Shown here: in pieces, positions 19,456-28,770 of the stretch
How positions within the stretch are numbered: position 1 is the stretch's first letter
Layout of the letters: every line of letters begins with the position of its first letter
Source: DASQPR01 sp963831705
GTDB taxonomy: Bacteria; Actinomycetota; Actinomycetes; Mycobacteriales; Micromonosporaceae
Assembly: GCA_963831705.1 (NCBI GenBank)
Contig: CAWHRE010000005.1
Coordinates: 310,001 to 374,000 of the forward strand
Length of the DNA: 64,000 bases
Direction of reading: 5' to 3'
The notes under the pieces: generated by a model
Seen by the model: only the letters and a program-made list of their open reading frames with translations
The model's database searches: none
Told to the model about the DNA's origin: nothing
Program-made: the position numbers and the translations under genes

Positions 19456-21414
19456 ATGACCGAGAACATTCAGAAGCACCAGTACGACGTGGTCGTCATC
19501 GGTGCGGGTGGCGCAGGCCTGCGGGCGGCGATCGAGGCGCGCCTGGCCGGTAAGAAGACCGCTATCATCTCGAAGTCGCTGTTCGGCAAGGCGCACACGG
19601 TGATGGCCGAGGGCGGCGCGGCCGCATCGATGGGCAACGTCAACTCGAACGACAACTGGATGGTCCACTTTCGCGACACGATGCGTGGTGGCAAGTTCCT
19701 GAACAACTTCCGAATGGCCGAGCTGCACGCCAAGGAAGCGCCGGAGCGGGTCTGGGAGCTGGAGACGTACGGAGCGCTGTTCGACCGTACGAAGGACGGC
19801 AAGATCTCGCAGCGCAACTTCGGTGGCCACGAGTACCCCCGTCTCGCGCACGTCGGCGACCGTACCGGCCTGGAAATGATCCGTACGCTCCAGCAGAAGA
19901 TCGTGTCGCTGCAGCAGGACGACTACGTCGCGACCGGTGACTACGAGGCGGGCATCAAGGTCTTCGCGGAGACCACGATCACCGATCTGATCCTGGACGA
20001 GAACAAGATCTCCGGCGCGTTCGGCTACACCCGCGAGAACGGCGAGTTCCTGCTGTTCGAGACGCCCGCGGTGGTGCTCGCCACCGGTGGCGTCGGCAAG
20101 TCGTACAAGGTCACGTCGAACTCGTGGGAGTACACCGGCGACGGTCACGCGCTCGCGCTACGCGCCGGCGCGACGTTGATCAACATGGAATTCCTGCAGT
20201 TCCACCCGACCGGCATGGTCTGGCCGCCGTCGGTGAAGGGCCTGCTCGTCACCGAATCGGTCCGTGGTGACGGTGGCATCCTCAAGAACTCCGAGGGCAA
20301 GCGCTTCATGTTCGACTACGTGCCGGACGTGTTCCGCAAGCAGTACGCGGAGACCGAAGAGGAAGCCGACCGCTGGTACACCGACCCGGACAACAACCGG
20401 CGCCCGCCGGAGTTGCTGCCGCGCGATGAGGTCGCGCGCGCGATCAACTCCGAGATCAAGGCCGGACGCGGTACCGAGTCGGGCGGCGTCTACCTCGACA
20501 TCGCCTCACGCCGGTCGCCGGAATTCATCCTCAAGCGCCTTCCGTCGATGTACCACCAGTTCAAGGAACTGGCCGACGTCGACATCACGAAGCAGCCGAT
20601 GGAGATCGGCCCGACCTGTCATTACGTCATGGGCGGTGTCGAGGTCGACCCCGATACCGGTGCGGCCGCGGGTGTCGTTCAGGGACTCTTTGCTGCGGGT
20701 GAAGTCTCCGGCGGTATGCACGGCTCGAACCGGCTGGGTGGCAACTCGCTGTCCGACCTGTTGGTCTTCGGTAAGCGCGCCGGTGCCGCCGCGGCTGATT
20801 ATGCGACCGCCGTCGGCAGTACGACGGTCAGCCAGGCGGCGCTGGACGCTGCCGTGGAGACCGCGCTCGCACCGCTGAACCGTGGCAAGGACGGCGAGAA
20901 TCCGTACGAGGTCTGGCACGCGCTGCAGGAGGTCATGCAGAGCCTGGTCGGCATCATCCGCCGCCAGAGCGAGTTGCAGGACTCAATCAAGCTGCTGGGC
21001 GAGCTTCGGGCCCGGGTCGCGAACGTCGGCGCGACCGGCGGACGCAAGTTCAACCCGGGCTGGCACCTCGCTCTCGATCTGCGGAACATGCTGATCGTGT
21101 CGGAGTCGACGGCGAAGGCCGCACTGGAACGCGAAGAATCGCGCGGCGGTCACACTCGCGAGGATTTCCCGAAGATGGATGACAAGTGGCGCCAGGTCAA
21201 TCTGGTCTGCTCGCTCAACCCGGCGGGCGACGGCATCGACCTCCGCCACCAGCCGCTGCCGACGCTGCGGCCCGAGCTGCTGGGGCTGTTCGACCAGTCC
21301 GAACTCGCGAAGTACATGACCGCAGGCGAACTGGCCGACTACGACGCCGCGGCCGCGCTGGCCGCGTCCGTGACGGTGACCGACACCGCCGAGACGAAGA
21401 TTGGTGGCAAGTGA
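19456..21414 (+). CDS. sdhA: Succinate dehydrogenase flavoprotein subunit
   Basis: 652 residues. It has the FAD dinucleotide fold VVVIGAGGAGLRAAIEARLA, the covalent-FAD histidine region KAHTVMAEGGAAA and catalytic segments MEFLQFHPTGMVWPP and GGMHGSNRLGGNSLSDLLVFG. It oxidises succinate to fumarate at the inner face of the membrane. The length is as for Sdh1/fumarate-reductase-like SdhA in mycobacteria. Its TGA overlaps the sdhB ATG by one base (TGATG at 21412-21416). Confidence 0.96.
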   Translation: MTENIQKHQYDVVVIGAGGAGLRAAIEARLAGKKTAIISKSLFGKAHTVMAEGGAAASMGNVNSNDNWMVHFRDTMRGGKFLNNFRMAELHAKEAPERVWELETYGALFDRTKDGKISQRNFGGHEYPRLAHVGDRTGLEMIRTLQQKIVSLQQDDYVATGDYEAGIKVFAETTITDLILDENKISGAFGYTRENGEFLLFETPAVVLATGGVGKSYKVTSNSWEYTGDGHALALRAGATLINMEFLQFHPTGMVWPPSVKGLLVTESVRGDGGILKNSEGKRFMFDYVPDVFRKQYAETEEEADRWYTDPDNNRRPPELLPRDEVARAINSEIKAGRGTESGGVYLDIASRRSPEFILKRLPSMYHQFKELADVDITKQPMEIGPTCHYVMGGVEVDPDTGAAAGVVQGLFAAGEVSGGMHGSNRLGGNSLSDLLVFGKRAGAAAADYATAVGSTTVSQAALDAAVETALAPLNRGKDGENPYEVWHALQEVMQSLVGIIRRQSELQDSIKLLGELRARVANVGATGGRKFNPGWHLALDLRNMLIVSESTAKAALEREESRGGHTREDFPKMDDKWRQVNLVCSLNPAGDGIDLRHQPLPTLRPELLGLFDQSELAKYMTAGELADYDAAAALAASVTVTDTAETKIGGK

Positions 21415-22181
21415 TGGGAAAGCGCCAATTCCGCATCTGGCGGGGTGACGACACCGGTGGCCAGCTCGAGAACTTCGAGGTCGAGGTGAACGACGGCGAG
21501 GTCGTCCTCGACATCATTCACCGGCTGCAGGCGACGCAGGCGCCCGATCTGGCGGTACGGTGGAACTGCAAGGCCGGCAAGTGCGGGTCGTGTTCGATGG
21601 AGATCAACGGCATGCCGAAGCTCGGCTGCATGACCCGGATGTCCACGTTCGAGGAGTCGGAGACCGTCACGGTCACGCCCCTGCGTACGTTCCCGGTCAT
21701 CCGTGACCTGGTCACCGACGTGTCCTTCAACTACCAGAAGGCACGCGAGATGCCGGCGTTCGCTCCGCCGCCGGGCGTAGAGCCGGGCGAGTACCGGATG
21801 CAGCAGATCGATGTCGAGCGCTCGCAAGAGTTCCGCAAGTGCATCGAGTGCTTCCTCTGCCAGAACACCTGCCACGTGGTCCGTGACCACGAGGAGAACA
21901 AGCAGGAGTTCGCCGGCCCGCGGTACTTCATCCGGGCGGCCGAGTTGGACATGCACCCGCTCGACGCGCGTACCGACCGCAAGGAGTTCGCGCAGGCCGA
22001 GCAGGGCATCGGCTTCTGCAACATCACGAAGTGCTGCACCGAGGTCTGCCCCGAGCACATCCACATCACCGACAACGCGATCATCCCGATGAAGGAGCGC
22101 GTGGTCGACCGCAAGTACGACCCGCTGGTGTGGCTCGGCAACAAGATCTTCCGACGCGATCAGGTCGAGGCGTCGAAGTAA
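21414..22181 (+). CDS. sdhB: Succinate dehydrogenase iron-sulfur subunit
   Basis: 255 residues from ATG 21414, chosen because it overlaps the sdhA stop and begins MGKRQFRIWRG as in the family. Cluster ligands are visible: [2Fe-2S] CKAGKCGSC with a later C in LGCMTRM; the other clusters in CIECFLCQNTCHV and CNITKCCTEVCPEHI. It passes electrons from FAD to quinone. A strong terminator follows 7 bp after the stop. Confidence 0.95.
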   Translation: MGKRQFRIWRGDDTGGQLENFEVEVNDGEVVLDIIHRLQATQAPDLAVRWNCKAGKCGSCSMEINGMPKLGCMTRMSTFEESETVTVTPLRTFPVIRDLVTDVSFNYQKAREMPAFAPPPGVEPGEYRMQQIDVERSQEFRKCIECFLCQNTCHVVRDHEENKQEFAGPRYFIRAAELDMHPLDARTDRKEFAQAEQGIGFCNITKCCTEVCPEHIHITDNAIIPMKERVVDRKYDPLVWLGNKIFRRDQVEASK

Positions 22182-22187
22182 TCCCGG

Positions 22188-22250
22188 CGCAGCCACCAGC
22201 ATCCAAGGTCCGCGCATCGCTCGGATCCAGGACGCTGGTGGCTGCGTTTT
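22188..22250 (+). terminator. Rho-independent terminator of the sdh operon
   Basis: A 13-bp perfect inverted repeat, CGCAGCCACCAGC (22188-22200) and GCTGGTGGCTGCG (22234-22246), is followed directly by TTTT. The 33-base loop can itself fold. The near-symmetry means it may also serve the convergent Nudix gene. Confidence 0.85.
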
Positions 22251-22291
22251 CGCGCGAAAGCCAACCTGGGGCGTACCAGGTCGACGTTCGG

Positions 22292-22681
22292 TCACGCCAG
22301 CAACGGCGGCAGCGCCGCGACGATCGGCGCATCGGCGGGCAGCCAGTGGACGCTGCCCAGTTCGCTCGCCGCGAGCCAGCGCATGTCACCGTGCTCGAGG
22401 AGCTGGGGCACCTCCCCGTCGTACAACCTGGCGGTGTAGACCTTGAGCACCGCCCACCCGTGACCGAGCGGGATATCCGCGCCCACGCGCGTGCCGACCT
22501 CGATCGAAACGCCGAGTTCCTCGACGCATTCGCGGACGAGCGCCTCGACTTCGGTCTCTCCCGGCTCGACCTTTCCGCCGGGAAACTCCCATCTACCAGC
22601 GAATTCCGGCGGTTCGGTACGTGCGCATGCCAGCACCCGACCGTCGCGGATGATGGCGGCGCCAACGATGACGCGGGGCAT
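22292..22681 (-). CDS. MutT-like Nudix hydrolase
   Basis: 129 residues from ATG 22681; an upstream GTG at 22699 is also possible. The Nudix box is complete from GGKVEPGETEVEALVREC to VEELGV and fits Gx5Ex7REUxEExGU. Overall resemblance is to (deoxy)nucleoside triphosphate pyrophosphohydrolases such as MutT2, which clean oxidised or modified nucleotides. Substrate is not settled by sequence. Confidence 0.87.
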   Translation of the reverse strand: MPRVIVGAAIIRDGRVLACARTEPPEFAGRWEFPGGKVEPGETEVEALVRECVEELGVSIEVGTRVGADIPLGHGWAVLKVYTARLYDGEVPQLLEHGDMRWLAASELGSVHWLPADAPIVAALPPLLA

Positions 22682-22880
22682 GGGCCGTTCGGTCTGCACG
22701 AGCCATCAGAGTGCCAGATCGGCACGGAAATGTATGCCCTCCCATCCCTATGGCTACCCGACGTCGGATATGTGGGGAGTAGACAGAGCGTGAAGGCTTC
22801 GAAACACTGGGGGGACCAAACGCAACAAGGGGGCGACAAGACGGCCACAAGCCTGTAACGAAAGCCTTGGAGGTTCTCTT

Positions 22881-23192
22881 ATGATTGCTCGACGTCGATC
22901 CGCGTCGAGCGCCGACTATCTCAGCGACGCATTTGCATTGCTGGCCGGCTGGCGCCGCGACGGCGTAGAGATTAACCGGACATTCCGACTCGACGACGCG
23001 CAGCACGCTGCACTAACCGAACGTATCAAGATAATCGCCGACGCGATCGGCATACGACCACGGATCCGCCGTAGCGACGGCCAAACGCTGATCGGCCTCG
23101 ACTCCAGCGAAACCGGCGAGCTGTCCCCCGGCGAGGTTCAACTGGCGGCGCGGATCGAGGACACATACCGGTCGATCGCGGGCACTACCTGA
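22881..23192 (+). CDS. Pterin-4a-carbinolamine dehydratase-like small protein
   Basis: 103 residues from ATG 22881, with TTGGAGG well placed upstream. The pattern (AGWRRDGVEINRTFRLDD, then a helix, IRPRIRRSDGQTLIGLDS, then GELSPGEVQLAARIED) follows the strand-helix order of the PCD/DCoH fold. The histidine-containing catalytic loop (HHP-type) is replaced by IRPRIRR, so it is probably not an active dehydratase and may be structural or regulatory. The assignment is by eye and tentative. Confidence 0.5.
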   Translation: MIARRRSASSADYLSDAFALLAGWRRDGVEINRTFRLDDAQHAALTERIKIIADAIGIRPRIRRSDGQTLIGLDSSETGELSPGEVQLAARIEDTYRSIAGTT

Positions 23193-23349
23193 CTGCGACA
23201 GCCACTCGGCGGAGGCGGTATCTCCGACGGCATCTTTGGCACCTCCCGGCAGCGATCATCATTGTGCTCGTCACGGTCGGCCACATCACTCAATGCGACA
23301 CTTCGAAGCCGGCTGGCCGGCCGTGTCCCACACAAGGCGGAGCCGTTCA

Positions 23350-23808
23350 ATGTCGTTAATGGGCCTCGTCGTACGCCAGGCCGAAGAGCGCGACCTCGAC
23401 GATCTTCTCGCGCTCCTCGGTGAACTCGACGATGACGACTCGATCCCAACCCCCGCGTACCGTGCCGCTGCCGGGCTCGTGCTGACCGAGACGATCCGGG
23501 ACCCGCAGCGCCACTTGCTCGTGGTGGAGCGCGACGGCCGCGCGGTCGGCACGGCCGAAGTCATCGTTCTGTCCAGCCTCCGGTACGGCGCGAAGCCTTG
23601 GGCCGTCGTGGAGAACGTCGTCGTCGCCACGAAGGAACGACGGGGTGGCGTAGGACGGGCGCTGATGGCGTCGGCGGTCGATTTGGCTCGGGAAAGTGGC
23701 TGCTACAAGGTGCAGCTTCAATCTGGAAACCGTCGCGTCGACGCACATCGGTTCTACGAAGGGATTGGGTTCCAGCCCGCCTCGAAAGGCTTCAAGATCT
23801 ACTTCTAG
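23350..23808 (+). CDS. GNAT family N-acetyltransferase
   Basis: 152 residues from ATG 23350, with AAGGCGGAG about 8 bases upstream. The open frame continues further up but without family sequence. GNAT features: ENVVVATKERRGGVGRALMA (acetyl-CoA binding, R/Q-x-x-G-x-G/A type) and HRFYEGIGFQPASKGFKIYF. Substrate unknown. A 15-bp palindrome (TAGGCAC-c-GTGCCTA, 23806-23820) overlaps its stop codon. The 182 bp from there to the RelE gene hold no gene I can support. Confidence 0.88.
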   Translation: MSLMGLVVRQAEERDLDDLLALLGELDDDDSIPTPAYRAAAGLVLTETIRDPQRHLLVVERDGRAVGTAEVIVLSSLRYGAKPWAVVENVVVATKERRGGVGRALMASAVDLARESGCYKVQLQSGNRRVDAHRFYEGIGFQPASKGFKIYF

Positions 23809-23990
23809 GCACCGTGCCTATCGTGATCGGAAGACTTCGCGGGTCCGGCCCACCAAATCCTTCAAGATCTTTAAGAGCCGCAGGTCAGCGAACTGCGCCG
23901 CCCAGCTGGCAACGCGCAATCGACTATGCGGAAGGATTTCAGCGCCAGAGCACCGTTAAGTCTTCCGGACCTTGTACGCCGGTATTACAT

Positions 23991-24245
23991 CTAGGAAGCG
24001 CTGCCGCGGTGTGCTACTCGGATCACATCAATGATCAACTGCTCGTTCTCGATCGTGTACAAAACGCGATAGTCACCGACGCGTAGGCGTCGGGTCCCGC
24101 ATTCGGTAACCAACTCCGTGGTGACGAAGCCGAGCGGATCGGTCTCAAGGTCAGCAAGTTTTCGGAGGATCGTCAGTGCTGCGGCACGATCTATCTTGCG
24201 CAGATCAGCCCGCGCGTCTTCGGCAAAGACCGTCCGGTACTTCAC
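23991..24245 (-). CDS. RelE/ParE-type toxin
   Basis: 84 residues. RelE-fold signature: FAEDARADLRKIDRAAALTI at the start, TRRLRVGDYRVLYTIENEQL in the centre and IIDVIRVAHRGSAS at the end. RelE toxins cut mRNA on the ribosome. The start overlaps the antitoxin stop by four bases, the usual toxin-antitoxin coupling. Confidence 0.9.
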   Translation of the reverse strand: MKYRTVFAEDARADLRKIDRAAALTILRKLADLETDPLGFVTTELVTECGTRRLRVGDYRVLYTIENEQLIIDVIRVAHRGSAS

Positions 24246-24529
24246 TCCTCGCGCGCCAAGGTCTCGGCCATCACATCTTCCAGCGAGTAACGCGTGCCAT
24301 CGTCGGTTGCGCGACGCTCGGCGATGAGCCGGACAACTTCGCGCTCTTCCAGAAGGCGATACTCCCGAAGTAGATCCATCGGGACGACGGCCGCTACTTC
24401 TCGGTCCCTACGCGTGATGATGGTCGGCTCGCCGTCGCGTTCGGCGCGGTCGATGATGGTGGCGAAATGATCGCGTGCTTCGCGGACGCTCTCGACCTGC
24501 GGCTGACTCAAATCGCTAAGCGAACACAT
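24242..24529 (-). CDS. Phd/YefM-type antitoxin
   Basis: 95 residues from ATG 24529. The N-terminal Phd/YefM DNA-binding part (SVREARDHFATIIDRAERDG, then EPTIITRRDREVAAVVPMDL) is followed by an acidic, toxin-wrapping C-terminus (SLEDVMAETLAREE). It is the first gene of the antitoxin-toxin operon. A perfect palindrome lies 6 bp upstream of the start and is a likely autoregulatory operator. Confidence 0.9.
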   Translation of the reverse strand: MCSLSDLSQPQVESVREARDHFATIIDRAERDGEPTIITRRDREVAAVVPMDLLREYRLLEEREVVRLIAERRATDDGTRYSLEDVMAETLAREE

Positions 24530-24534
24530 TAACC

Positions 24535-24550
24535 CGTTGTGTACACAACG
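24535..24550. promoter_or_regulatory. 16-bp perfect palindrome, candidate antitoxin operator
   Basis: CGTTGTGTACACAACG lies directly upstream of the Phd/YefM start. Antitoxins of this family bind short palindromes overlapping their own promoter. Function is inferred from position. Confidence 0.6.
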
Positions 24551-24558
24551 CCGCGTGA

Positions 24559-25644
<1,086 letters not shown>

Positions 25645-25711
25645 AGCGTACGAGCTTACTGATACTGCCTCAGCCCGCTGGATTGCGGGATGTTTCCTGG
25701 CGCAGGACATG

Positions 25712-26166
25712 TCAATCATCGGTCGCCCAATTCCATGTCTCCCATCCGAGCGCTAGCGCGAACGCCTCGCGGACCTCGCTCAGACATTGCTCGGCGGTTG
25801 GCAAAGTGGCCATTTGATGTGCGCCATGGTGCCCGCCAGAGCTCTCGAGCAGTTGGATGCGAACGCGGATGCGGTCGCGGCTGATGAGCTGGGCCGCATC
25901 GATGGGTCCCACCTCAGACAGGGCCGGGTCCCGGCAACCCTGCGCCGCTCCGGACTGTATAGATCAATGTCCTCGGACAGTCGAGCCCCGGCCACTGGGT
26001 CGGAGATGTGGGTACGGGCGAGCGCGGTACCGCCGAAGAAAGTCAGCGGCAGGTTCAGACCGGCGATGGCCCTAAGAACATGGCTGATCAACCAGTCCCG
26101 GCGAACCTGTGTGTCGGCGACGCCGAAGGTGGCGGCGAAGTCAGCAAGTTCGGACGGATCAATCAC
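25712..26166 (-). pseudogene. AbiEii-type nucleotidyltransferase toxin, frameshifted and shortened
   Basis: It starts at GTG 26166, overlapping the AbiEi stop. The N-terminal half is good: LPLTFFGGTALARTHISDP and ARLSEDIDLYSPE carry the GG and ED-x-D residues of the nucleotidyltransferase core. After about 25940 the natural continuation (SEVGPIDAAQLISRDRIRVR, then IQLLES) is in another frame and needs one extra base. It ends at 25712, well short of the normal family length of about 250-300 residues. The toxin is probably inactive. Confidence 0.75.
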
Positions 26167-26800
26167 GACGGCGTTCCGCGGACGCAGCCTTGAATGCTGA
26201 CGGCTTGTGCTGTGCAGTCGCTAGCTGACCAACGATCGACCAAACGGCACGAGCGCCCAGTTCACTGAGCGCTCGTCTCGCATCTTGCCCACTCAAGCCA
26301 CCGAGCTCCGGGCGGTCCGCAAGATCCAGGAGAGTCTGTTCGATCGTGGTGACCCATCCCGAGACCAATTGGGTGTCGATATGTTCAATGTCGAGCCGAC
26401 CGACATCCCGTTTTACAAAGATCATTCGACCTCCGTCACTGATCAATGCTGGGCGCTGCTTGGGTACGGCAACGACGGCGGTCACGATCGCTCGTGGAAT
26501 GGCTCCGTGATATCGAGCTGCGCTGACGCCCATCAGCGCCACGGCGTCGGCGCCGTAATCGGTTTGCGCGACGCCAAGCGCGGCGGCATCGAGTTCCGGA
26601 CGCCAGCGAAGATCGCCAAGACGCTCTTGGGGCAGGAGAGCGTAATAGCCCGGAGCCAGACGACGCACAACCCCAGATCGCGCTAAACGCGCCAACTCAG
26701 CGCGCGGGTGAGCGTAGATGGTCTCGATATCCCGAGGCCGCATTACCTTGTTGGGCCGCCGAGCAAGAGTGGGTGGAACTGAGACGGATGATCTAGGCAT
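26159..26800 (-). CDS. AbiEi-type antitoxin (type IV toxin-antitoxin)
   Basis: 213 residues. The N-terminal winged-helix region (ELARLARSGVVRRLAPGYYA) and the following domain (GVSAARYHGAIPRAIVTAVV) fit AbiEi antitoxins, which repress their operon and counteract the AbiEii nucleotidyltransferase. It is intact whereas its toxin partner is broken. An inverted repeat and a -10 lie in the 5' region. Confidence 0.8.
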   Translation of the reverse strand: MPRSSVSVPPTLARRPNKVMRPRDIETIYAHPRAELARLARSGVVRRLAPGYYALLPQERLGDLRWRPELDAAALGVAQTDYGADAVALMGVSAARYHGAIPRAIVTAVVAVPKQRPALISDGGRMIFVKRDVGRLDIEHIDTQLVSGWVTTIEQTLLDLADRPELGGLSGQDARRALSELGARAVWSIVGQLATAQHKPSAFKAASAERRRD

Positions 26801-26811
26801 CGTATTTCCTC

Positions 26812-26839
26812 CGTAGGCTTAGAGCCTACGCTCATAATA
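26812..26839 (-). promoter_or_regulatory. AbiEi promoter: TATTAT -10 and 8-bp inverted repeat
   Basis: Minus strand: TATTAT (26834-26839) then CGTAGGCT-cta-AGCCTACG (26812-26830), then GGAGGAAAT before the ATG. An inverted repeat at the presumed transcription start is what an autorepressing antitoxin would use. Confidence 0.55.
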
Positions 26840-26879
26840 GTACTTCGGAACTCCCGCGGCGTGCGCGATACTGCCGGTG

Positions 26880-27764
26880 ATGATTCACAAGAACGAAGTC
26901 AGAAGCGACCCCGACCTGGTACGCCGCCTACTCGCCGCCCAGTTCCCGCACTGGGCCGATCTGCCCGTGATGGCGGTGGCCCGGCTCGGCACTGATCACA
27001 TGCTGTTCCGCATCGGTGATGAGCTGGTTGCCCGGATGCCACGCATCGTTTGGGCCACCGACCAGGCCGAGAGCGACCAGCGCTGGCTGCCGTTCCTGGC
27101 GCCACAATTGCCGCTGGCGATCCCGGCCCCGGTCGCGATCGGTGAGCCGGGCGAGGGCTTCCCGTGGCGCTGGTCCATCGCGCCTTGGCTGACCGGGGAG
27201 AACCCGACCGCCGACAACTTCGACATGCGCGAGGGCGCGGTGCAGCTGGCCGAGTTCATCGCCGCGATGGGGCGAATCGACACGACCGGCGGCCCGCTGA
27301 AGAAGGGCGATCACCGCGGCGTTCACCTGGCCGTACGCGACGAGGTCACCCGCAATGCCATCACCGAGCTCGGCGATCGCGTGGACGGCCCGGGCTTGAC
27401 GAAGATCTGGGACCGCGCCGTGGCCGCGGCGCCCCGGACCGCGCCGCCGGTCTGGCTTCATGGCGATCTCCAGCCGGGCAACCTGCTTGTACGCGATCGG
27501 CGCTTCTCCGCCGTAATCGACTTCGGTGCGGTCGGTCTCGGTGACCCAGCGGTCGAGTACATGCCTGCCTGGAATCTCTTCGACAAACCGGCGCGACGCG
27601 TGTTCCACGATGCGGCAGCCTGTGACGACGAGACGTGGTTACGTGCCAAGGGATGGGCGCTGTCGACCGCGGTGGTCGCGCTGCCGTACTACTGGGACAC
27701 CGGTTTGATGATCGTGGACGAGTCGAAACACGTGATCGAAGCCGTTCTCGACGACGACGACTGA
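26880..27764 (+). CDS. Aminoglycoside-phosphotransferase-fold kinase
   Basis: 294 residues from ATG 26880 (a GTG precedes it immediately). The kinase core is complete: Brenner motif VWLHGDLQPGNLLV with the catalytic Asp, and metal-binding VIDFGAVGLGDPAVE. The N-lobe LGTDHMLFRIGDELVARMPR carries the nucleotide-binding strand pair. Family members phosphorylate varied small molecules; resistance to a drug cannot be claimed from sequence. Convergent with the oxidoreductase at 27768 (3 bp apart). Confidence 0.88.
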   Translation: MIHKNEVRSDPDLVRRLLAAQFPHWADLPVMAVARLGTDHMLFRIGDELVARMPRIVWATDQAESDQRWLPFLAPQLPLAIPAPVAIGEPGEGFPWRWSIAPWLTGENPTADNFDMREGAVQLAEFIAAMGRIDTTGGPLKKGDHRGVHLAVRDEVTRNAITELGDRVDGPGLTKIWDRAVAAAPRTAPPVWLHGDLQPGNLLVRDRRFSAVIDFGAVGLGDPAVEYMPAWNLFDKPARRVFHDAAACDDETWLRAKGWALSTAVVALPYYWDTGLMIVDESKHVIEAVLDDDD

Positions 27765-27767
27765 CGG

Positions 27768-28757
27768 TCAAATCGCCGAAACGTGGACGACGACTTTGCC
27801 GGTCGCCGTACCGTTTTCGATGGCGGCGTGCGCGTCCATGATGGAGTCGAAATCGTACTCGCCGGGGTCGAGTAACGGCGTCAGCTGACCGGCGTCGACC
27901 AGCGCCGCCGCCTCCATCAGGATCTCGCCGTGATGCGGGCGCCCACGACCGGTCAGCAGCGGGAGCAGCGTGAACACGCCGGAATAGGTCGCGCCCCGGA
28001 AGCTGAGCGGGGCGAGGCTGTGCGTACCCCAGCCGAGGATGCTCACCACATGCCCGACGTACGGCCGGACGATGCGGAACGACTGATCCAGCGTCTCGCC
28101 GCCGACCGTGTCGAAGATGATGTCGAAGCCCTCGCCGGACGGGCTGATGCCGAGATAGTCGTCGACGGAGGCGGTCCGATAGTCGATTGGTACCGCACCG
28201 AAGTCCCGGATCGTGTCGAAGCTGTGTGGTTGACCGGTAGCGAATACGGTCGCGCCACGAGCGACCGCGAGCTGGACGGCCACGTGCCCGACGCCACCCG
28301 CCCCACCCTGTACGAGGACCGAGTGCCCCGGCCCGACCGCGGCCCGATCGACGAGACCCTCCCATGCCGTGATGATCGAAAGCGGCAGAGCGGCGGCGTG
28401 GGCCATCGAGAGCCGGGCCGGTTTGATCGCGATCAGATCCGCGTCCACGGCGGAGTACTCGGCGAGTGAGCCCTGATGCGGCCCGACTCCACCGGCCATC
28501 CCGTACACCTCGTCGCCGACCTGGAATCGCGACACACCAGCGCCGACCTCGGCCACCACGCCGGCCAAATCGATGCCGAGAATCGCCGGTACGGCGACAC
28601 GCGCATGTGCCGCGTTGCCGGATCGAATCTTCGTATCCAGCGGATTGACGCCACTGGCCTCGATGCGGACCAGGACCTCCCCGTCCGCCGGTACCGGGCG
28701 GTCGATCTCCTTGAGCACGAAGTCCGTATCGAAGTCGTCTAGGACGAGCGCACGCAT
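27768..28757 (-). CDS. NADP-dependent quinone-oxidoreductase-type MDR enzyme
   Basis: 329 residues from ATG 28757, preceded by GGAG at a good distance; two further start codons lie just upstream. MDR features: N-terminal GroES-like domain (EASGVNPLDTKIRSG, GIDLAGVVAEVGAGV) and nucleotide-binding VLVQGGAGGVGHVAVQLA. No catalytic zinc cysteines are seen, so it belongs to the zinc-free quinone reductase group. Downstream partner of the TehA-like gene (13 bp gap), probably one transcript. Confidence 0.88.
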   Translation of the reverse strand: MRALVLDDFDTDFVLKEIDRPVPADGEVLVRIEASGVNPLDTKIRSGNAAHARVAVPAILGIDLAGVVAEVGAGVSRFQVGDEVYGMAGGVGPHQGSLAEYSAVDADLIAIKPARLSMAHAAALPLSIITAWEGLVDRAAVGPGHSVLVQGGAGGVGHVAVQLAVARGATVFATGQPHSFDTIRDFGAVPIDYRTASVDDYLGISPSGEGFDIIFDTVGGETLDQSFRIVRPYVGHVVSILGWGTHSLAPLSFRGATYSGVFTLLPLLTGRGRPHHGEILMEAAALVDAGQLTPLLDPGEYDFDSIMDAHAAIENGTATGKVVVHVSAI

Positions 28758-28770
28758 CAGCAATTCTCCA

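Noticed and set aside
23598..24086. Open frame spanning the end of the GNAT gene and the RelE region
   Set aside because: Overlaps real genes on both strands and shows no protein-like sequence.
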